A stretch of DNA of 64,000 nt from Straminergon stramineum (Eukaryota > Streptophyta > Bryopsida > Hypnales > Calliergonaceae): positions 15,254,501 to 15,318,500 of the forward strand of contig OY987273.1 of assembly GCA_963920665.1 (NCBI GenBank), given 5' to 3'. The number at the start of each line of letters is the position of its first letter. The first letter of the stretch is position 1. The notes under the pieces were generated by a model. It saw only the letters and a program-made list of their open reading frames with translations, was not told the DNA's origin and did not search any database. The translations under genes and the position numbers were made by a program. Below are positions 58,730 to 64,000 of this stretch, piece after piece.

Positions 58730-58923
58730 TGGCCTACCTAGTTGAACTTCTTTTGCATTTTCGCTTGTCTCAGCACTCTCCACTCTCTGAGCTCTTTGCT
58801 CTTGTCTGTGACTTAGCCGTCTGTGTAGGTTTTGTGTGAGAGTGTCTTTTTCGAGGGTTGAGTTGTTATTGCCATGGTTTGGGTTTCCAGTTGAGATCGG
58901 AGAGAGAAAGTGAGGAACGGGAC

Positions 58924-60666
58924 ATGCGGCTAGGAGAAGGTGAGGTAGAATTGGAAAAGGGTTTCGAGCTCGCATTTGTGTCCATGCCGTAGCTCAAGAA
59001 AAGTAGAGGCGGACAAGCTAGTACATCCTCGGTATAGGTAAAGCTCCGAAAAGGGATTCTAATCATTCCCTCTACTGAACCAACAAAGTCCCAATTCATG
59101 GAAGATTTGACTTCTATGGGTTGCCTGGGATTTGTAGAGAAATCTTGGGGCTTCAAGGAAGAGGTTATGGTGAGGGAACTCTTGGGTAAGCTATCCAACG
59201 AGTTCAACAATACCATGAGAGTATTTCCGCATCTCTGGATGGAGGAGGTCTAGAGAGTGGTGTACAATTTCTGATCAAGAGGATTGGGAATGGCAAATCT
59301 GAAGGACGAGTTCGTCTAGGGCAAGTTCTAGGGTGCTGTCAACCCAAAGGACGGCTACGCCGTAGAGGACTACGTCAACGATCGCCACCACTGGCTTCTG
59401 TAGTTCCTCGTTCTGATCCTACATCTGGAAAAACCAATGAGGGTGACGATTTCCCTTGTGAATACAATATTTGATGCCTTGAGGGGAGACCAGAGAGTCG
59501 ACTGGGGTCGAATCATTTCCGATCTAGTCATCCAGCTTGTAGGTAGAGTTGGAAAGAGTAGGGCTATTCTCGTATGTCCCTACCTCATCCATCTCTACCA
59601 TTCCCATCAGCTCTTGAGCGCTATAGAGGAGAAGGTGTGGAGGGCTCAAGAAATCCTCTTGAAGTATGGAGAATTGAAAACGGATGACGAAGCCGATTCC
59701 AGTTCCGATCCGGGGGATGAAAGTGAATCAGAAGATGAGGAGCCATCGATGCCGCTGATCAAGCGATAGAAGACGACCTCTCCTCACAAACGAGGGATGC
59801 CACCCGGTTGTAATACTCCGGCCCCAAACGAGAGACCGGAAGTCGAGAAGACCATATCAGAGGAATTGGATCTCGATGATCCGTTCAATCCTCTCGTTAA
59901 AATCCTATGCGATTTGAGAGTGGATTGGGAACTGAAGAGGAGGCTCTTGGGTGCGATTGGAAAGTTGGTGGGAGTGCTACCAGACAGCGAACTAGTGGAG
60001 AAGGTGGCGAGCTGCATCTTCGATCCAGTCAAAACTTGGAAAGAGGATGCAAAGATTCACAAAGTATAGGAGGAGGTGGATCGAATGAAGACAGAACTCC
60101 TTGTACTGAAGGAGTACTTTGCAGCCGCTCATTTGATGGCGGAGGAGGCTCAGAAAATGGTTGAGTAGGTGAAGGCTACCTTTGGGGAGACCAGAATGGC
60201 CGCCACCAAAGCCAAACTGTTTGATGAGAAAATGCATGATGAGAAGAAGCCATCCGGTTCCTGGATGGTCCAAATTCTCACGGACTTTGCCGAACAAGTT
60301 GAAGCGGTAATGAAGGAAGTGCGGAAAGCAACGGACCGGATGGAGGACAGTACTTGGATACTATTGGGAGCCACCTGCTCTCGAGGGATTCGACTCTTGG
60401 ACATATCACTTCCGGATTCATCCCTGGATGCAATGGTAGGGGAGCGGAAGGATGTCACCCCCAAGTTCAAGAGATCGGAGGCTAAGGGGAATCTGGCTGG
60501 CACGCCTACAACCGCCATCGATTTAGATTCAACCCTCGGATCCACGAAAGGCGACCCGGTTCCTAACCCTCAAGGGGGGGAACGGAATTAGAACTTGAAC
60601 GAGATCTTCAAGCAGATGGAGCCGGGAACCGAAAGTGCCACCATTGGATCTCGAGTGGGTGCGTAG
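58924..60666 (+). pseudogene. Element ORF copy 5 (divergent homologue)
   Basis: The start is uncertain. ATG 58924 (MRLGEGEVELEKG) and ATG 58983 are both in frame, and the stop is TAG at 60664. The core matches the other copies residue by residue in pattern: 'MEDLTSMGCLGFVEKSW' for the DDLSEIGC block, 'VMVRELLGKLSNEF', 'VTISLVNTIFDALRG', 'VCPYLIHLYHSHQLLSA', then an acidic linker 'SDPGDESESEDEEPS' and a region of alternating charge. About eight in-frame TAG codons interrupt it near 58989, 59028, 59251, 59320, 59401, 59767, 60067 and 60166. Outside these the frame is intact for about 580 codons with no indel seen. That is striking for a dead copy and fits decay by point C-to-T changes. Function unknown. 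Confidence 0.7.
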
Positions 60667-61725
60667 GTATGGAAATATTAGGAAGGGTAGGAATGGATCC
60701 GAATCCTGTTCTAATCCGGTTAGTAGTAGGTAGGACCGAAAAGTTCGGCTTGAGTTGTGTCGGAACTTTTGCAAGCTTTTACACCTATTTGTACTTTTAA
60801 GTTGTATTTAAGTCAGTCCCTGCGAAGGGTATTGGGAGTCTTCTTTTTGCAAACTTCTTGTACCTTTGTATGCGCTCTCGTGTTGTGTGTGTATCTCCTA
60901 AGTGTGGTAGGTTTGCATGATATGGAGTTAGAAAGGTGTAGGATTGATTGGTTAATAGATTTCTCCCCTTGGTGTGAACGTTTTCAATCCTTAGTGTATG
61001 TGAGTGGGTTGTGGAAGTGTTGGGAGTGGACTTTAGTGCCTTAGCAAATCTAGAGTTTTGAGTTCTGGGTGAGAAAGCCGTTGTTAGGCTAGGTGGATAG
61101 GGAGGGTATCCTTAGTCGCACTAGAACTCCTGGGTAGGAAATCCGGTTGAGTGTCTGATCTTCTAAGAGGTCTCACCACCTTAGTTGGTAAACGGAATAG
61201 CTTTGGTAAGTGCTAGAACGGATGAGTACACTTGTGACCACCTAGCTTCACACAAGTAGGAATTGGCATCAAGATTGTTGAAGTAAGGAAGGATCATACG
61301 GGGGGTCTTTGTGTGACCTGCGAACCGGATTGTTTTCTGAGTTGTTGTGAGGGATCAAACCGGCTCTGAGTTAGTTTAGGAGAGGAGAAGATAGGACAAT
61401 GGGCCTTCAGCCACTATAATCCACGAAAGGAGTGGTGGGCCTACCACTCACAAAATCAAGTGGTGACCCCTTTGATGGTCCGACAAAGGCAAAACTAAAC
61501 CGGAATAGGAGTTAGGAGACATATGGGCAATCCGGAATGGATTGGTCTAGAGGGGTACCATGACCGGAAGTGGTGTGGTCTTGGGATTGGGTTAAATTGG
61601 GTTAACCGGAGATTTAGGGAACCGGAAGGGGATGAATCCGGTTTGATACTATCTAGTGGTTGGTTGTTTCTGGTTTTAGATCTAGGACCAGAAGGAAGGT
61701 TTAGAGGTTAGTAAGGCTTACTCGC

Positions 61726-61731
61726 TTAATA
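61726..61731 (+). terminator. Possible polyadenylation signal of element copy 5
   Basis: An AATAAA in CTTAATAAAGC lies about 1.06 kb after the ORF stop and about 115 bp before the element's end. It is a weak signal alone, supported only by position. Confidence 0.35.
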
Positions 61732-61848
61732 AAGCTAAATACTTCACAAGATCTTGTGGATTTGATCTTTAGAGTCACTTCGTTATGCTCTAGAGTGTTT
61801 TTTGTGAGTATAACAGGGAATTCCCTTGCTCTGTGCTGCGACATGCCT

Positions 61849-62290
61849 CATGGCCTTCAAAGTCCCCCAATTTGGAAAATTTGGTGGGAAGGATCGTTGG
61901 TCTGGCAGAAGTGGTCAGTCTATGTGACCGTCTTCTTGTCCGCTCTATGAACGCGGTCAGGCCATCCGCCTGGCTGTTTGCTAGCTTGGGCCACATCCAG
62001 GTGGTCTGGGACAGGTCCGATTCTAGACCTATTATAGGTCTAGGAGTGGACGGGTATATCGATGGACGGCCAAGGTCTTTCTCCTCACTTTCAGGCTCCC
62101 ATTTGGCATCATTGCCACGTTGGATGTGCTACTATTGCTTCATGTGCTAGTTGCTCCTACGTGGTGGAGAGGGGGTGTCAAATATCTTTCATTAGACATT
62201 GGATTTACTCCTTTGGTTTTGTACGGACATGCAAACACGGTATTCATTGTTTATTTCTGAAGAACTGGTGAAGGGGTATGTAGTTGAAAA
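61849..62290. other. GC-richer stretch upstream of the last ORF
   Basis: 'GGACGGGTATATCGATGGAC' and similar words resemble the GC-rich stretches at 46.27 and 55.1-55.4 kb, which also lie directly before decayed ORFs. It may be the 5' end of a transposon family. No paired ends were identified. Confidence 0.35.
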
Positions 62291-64000
62291 ATGGAAACTT
62301 CAAGTTCCAAGGGGACGTTCAACAATCAAGCAGTCATGACAAGTGCGAATGGTGTTGTAGTTGAAAGCAACAAAAGATCTAAATCAAAGGGAGTGGGACA
62401 ACAATTGCATTTTGACATTTTGGATGATGTCAACATCAAGACAAAGACTGATTAGGAGACAAAGGATGTGGAGTACAGGACCTTCAAACTATGCAAAAAA
62501 TATGTGAAAATGTATCACATTAGGAAGTTGTGGCCTAGAGATTGTCACACTCTTCACACTTGTGAATATTGTTTTAAACTGGAATATTTTCTCAATGATC
62601 ATTTTGTCCATCACTCCATGGAGGTGTGGCAAATTCTTTTTCCAAACAAGGCTATGAGCAAGGACAAAATTAACTACATCTTGGCAAGCATGGTTTATGT
62701 TGAACAGATTTTGGCTCACAAGGTGGATTGGAGCACATACCCTACGATAACAACAATTCCACTTACAATTGGTCAACATCAGAAAGACAGTCCTGATACA
62801 TTCAATCCGAAGGCACAATTCCCTAGAGCATATGAAGCAAATGCCGTGTCAAAGGATGTTGCGGACCACATTCACATCCCTCTTCAATCAAAAGTGCATA
62901 GTGCAGAAGTTGTACATGGAAAAAAGAAGGCGGTAGAGCTGGGTGCTACATATAACACCAAAGTAGGGAATACTTCTTCTTTAGTAGGTGTGGAGGGAGA
63001 GGGGTTTAGAACTCCATCAAAAGATTTGAATCCTACACCGAATGTGACAAAAGGGGTGTGGGTGGAGAACACTCTAAAAAAGCCACCTTGTCCCATGAAA
63101 CATGGGTCAATGTTGAAGCCATGAAAGCATAAGGAAGAGGTTTGTGGAGAAGAAATTGCTATAGCACACGTTTGTATTGATAGGTTTTTGGATAGTAGTG
63201 TCAAAGACATCATGTACAATGTCCTTTCACCCGTTCACTCGACAAGAAGACCAAGCCCAATTCAAAGCTCAGCAAATGAAGTGCCAATGTTACCAAAGAG
63301 GAATAAAGAGCACCCTAGTGAACTGATAGGTTTAGGGATGGACTCGAAGAATGAGGCTATTGTCCACAACGAAGAGACGCTGAATTTGGAAGACCATCCA
63401 TTGCTAGCGTTGTTGGGTCCGAAGGATTTAGAGTCATTGTAGAAGATGCCTCCATTGGAAGAGTTGGAGAACTTGTTGCAATGTACCCTCCAATGGAATC
63501 AATTTGAAATTGAGTGAGGTGCAATTGACAATGGAAATGAAGGTGGCACGAGTAATGAAGGTGACACTACAAATGAAGGGTACAATTCTACTTCAAGCAA
63601 GGCAACAATGGGATTTGGAGAGATGTTCAAAACGGCATATTCTCTATCATGTACAACTAGAGTTGTGGCTGTATTGATGCCTGCCCTCGCAGAAATAACG
63701 AAAATACATTTTCCAAAATGACACCATTCATTTTACATGGTGTTTTGGCTTTCAAGAGGTTTGCCGAAATTGCGGACAAACTACAAGACGAGAAAGTGAA
63801 AGAGCTTCAGCTTATTGTTTTCTTGAACAAGATAATCAAGAATTGACAGAGGTGCGTAATTCCAAGGAAGACCATGATGACCTGAAGACAAAGTATGAGA
63901 TATTGCAAAAGCAATATAAAATGGTGTCAGATTATATCTTTTGGAAGACCTTGAACAATGACAATAAGAGGTTCAAGAAAGAAAACGAGACTTTGAAGCT
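62291..64000 (+). pseudogene. Decayed ORF of unknown family, runs off the window
   Basis: A frame begins at ATG 62291 (METSSSKGTFNNQAVMTS) and continues past TAG 62452, TGA 63122, TAG 63440 and TGA near 63516 to about 63720. The longest open piece is 218 codons (62468-63124) with 'LCKKYVKMYHIRKLWPRDCH', 'HTCEYCFKLEYFLNDHFVHH', 'QILFPNKAMSKDKINYILAS' and Lys/Pro-rich sequence. Later there are Asn/Glu/Gly-rich repeats 'NEGGTSNEGDTTNEGYN'. After a shift near 63720 the text 'HGVLAFKRFAEIADKLQDEK' and a coiled-coil-like segment 'DLKTKYEILQKQYKMVS' continue to the window edge. The Cys/His spacing in HTCEYC is suggestive but not a complete zinc motif. Unrecognised. Confidence 0.5.

Larger units (their letters stand above)
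58458..61843 (+). mobile_element. ORF-bearing TG...CA element, copy 5 (divergent subfamily)
   Basis: From TGTCGCGACGTG (58458) to CTGTGCTGCGACA (61843), 3386 bp, flanked by TGCTT and TGCCT (a 5-bp duplication with one change). The 5' terminus matches the inverted right ends of copies 1 and 4 (TGTCGCGAG, TGTCGCAAG). Inside are a TATA-like box near 58716, one ORF (58924-60666), a ~1.1-kb tail, and an AATAAA at 61726 about 115 bp from the end. Over most of its length it cannot be aligned to the other copies at the DNA level. Only the protein and the ends agree, so it is a separate, older or parallel subfamily. The right end is less certain than the left. Confidence 0.65.

Overview
The window looks like intergenic, transposon-filled DNA from a land plant with a large genome. 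The signs are AT-rich sequence, many decayed retrotransposon and DNA-transposon copies, CACTA-type hairpin MITEs with 3-bp target duplications, nested insertions, and coding relics whose premature stops sit mostly where glutamine or arginine codons would be, as expected from decay of methylated cytosines. A gymnosperm or another repeat-rich lineage is plausible, but the sequence does not prove it. I see no intact host gene, tRNA, rRNA or CRISPR array.

Layout. 1-11.8 kb: AT-rich sequence with a foldback element (2619-3442), a 75-bp tandem repeat (3.85-4.14 kb), degenerate ~240-bp repeats and a small MITE. 11.87-15.0 kb: a G-rich minisatellite followed by a ~110-bp satellite. The same pair recurs in inverted orientation at 45.07-41.78 kb. 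15.0-23.3 kb: a first copy of a 3.5-kb element (16109-19609), then a 104-bp satellite (21.6-23.3 kb). 23.7-24.45 kb: an unrecognised gene relic. 26.1-33.1 kb: a second copy of the 3.5-kb element, split by a third copy inserted in the opposite orientation. 33.1-35.2 kb: remains of a Ty3/gypsy pol gene interrupted by a TIR element. 37.0-39.85 kb: a decayed, apparently multi-exon gene. 40.4-45.3 kb: MITEs and satellite. 48.1-49.1 kb: a protein-kinase-like pseudogene. 49.76-53.28 kb: a fourth copy of the 3.5-kb element. 53.98-54.97 kb: a Pro/Gly-rich relic. 58.46-61.84 kb: a fifth, divergent copy. 62.29 kb to the end: a long decayed ORF that runs out of the window.

The most notable content is the family of five 3.4-3.5-kb units. 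Together they cover about 17 kb. Each unit has TG...CA-like ends, most have near-exact 5-bp target duplications, several have a TATA-like box near the 5' end, and each holds one ~580-660-codon ORF for a protein I do not recognise. It has a conserved N-terminal domain, a central coiled coil and an acidic tail. No unit contains a visible pair of terminal direct repeats or any pol domain. They could be solo LTRs of a retrotransposon whose very long LTR carries a gene, or a non-autonomous element of unusual structure. The window itself cannot decide between these.
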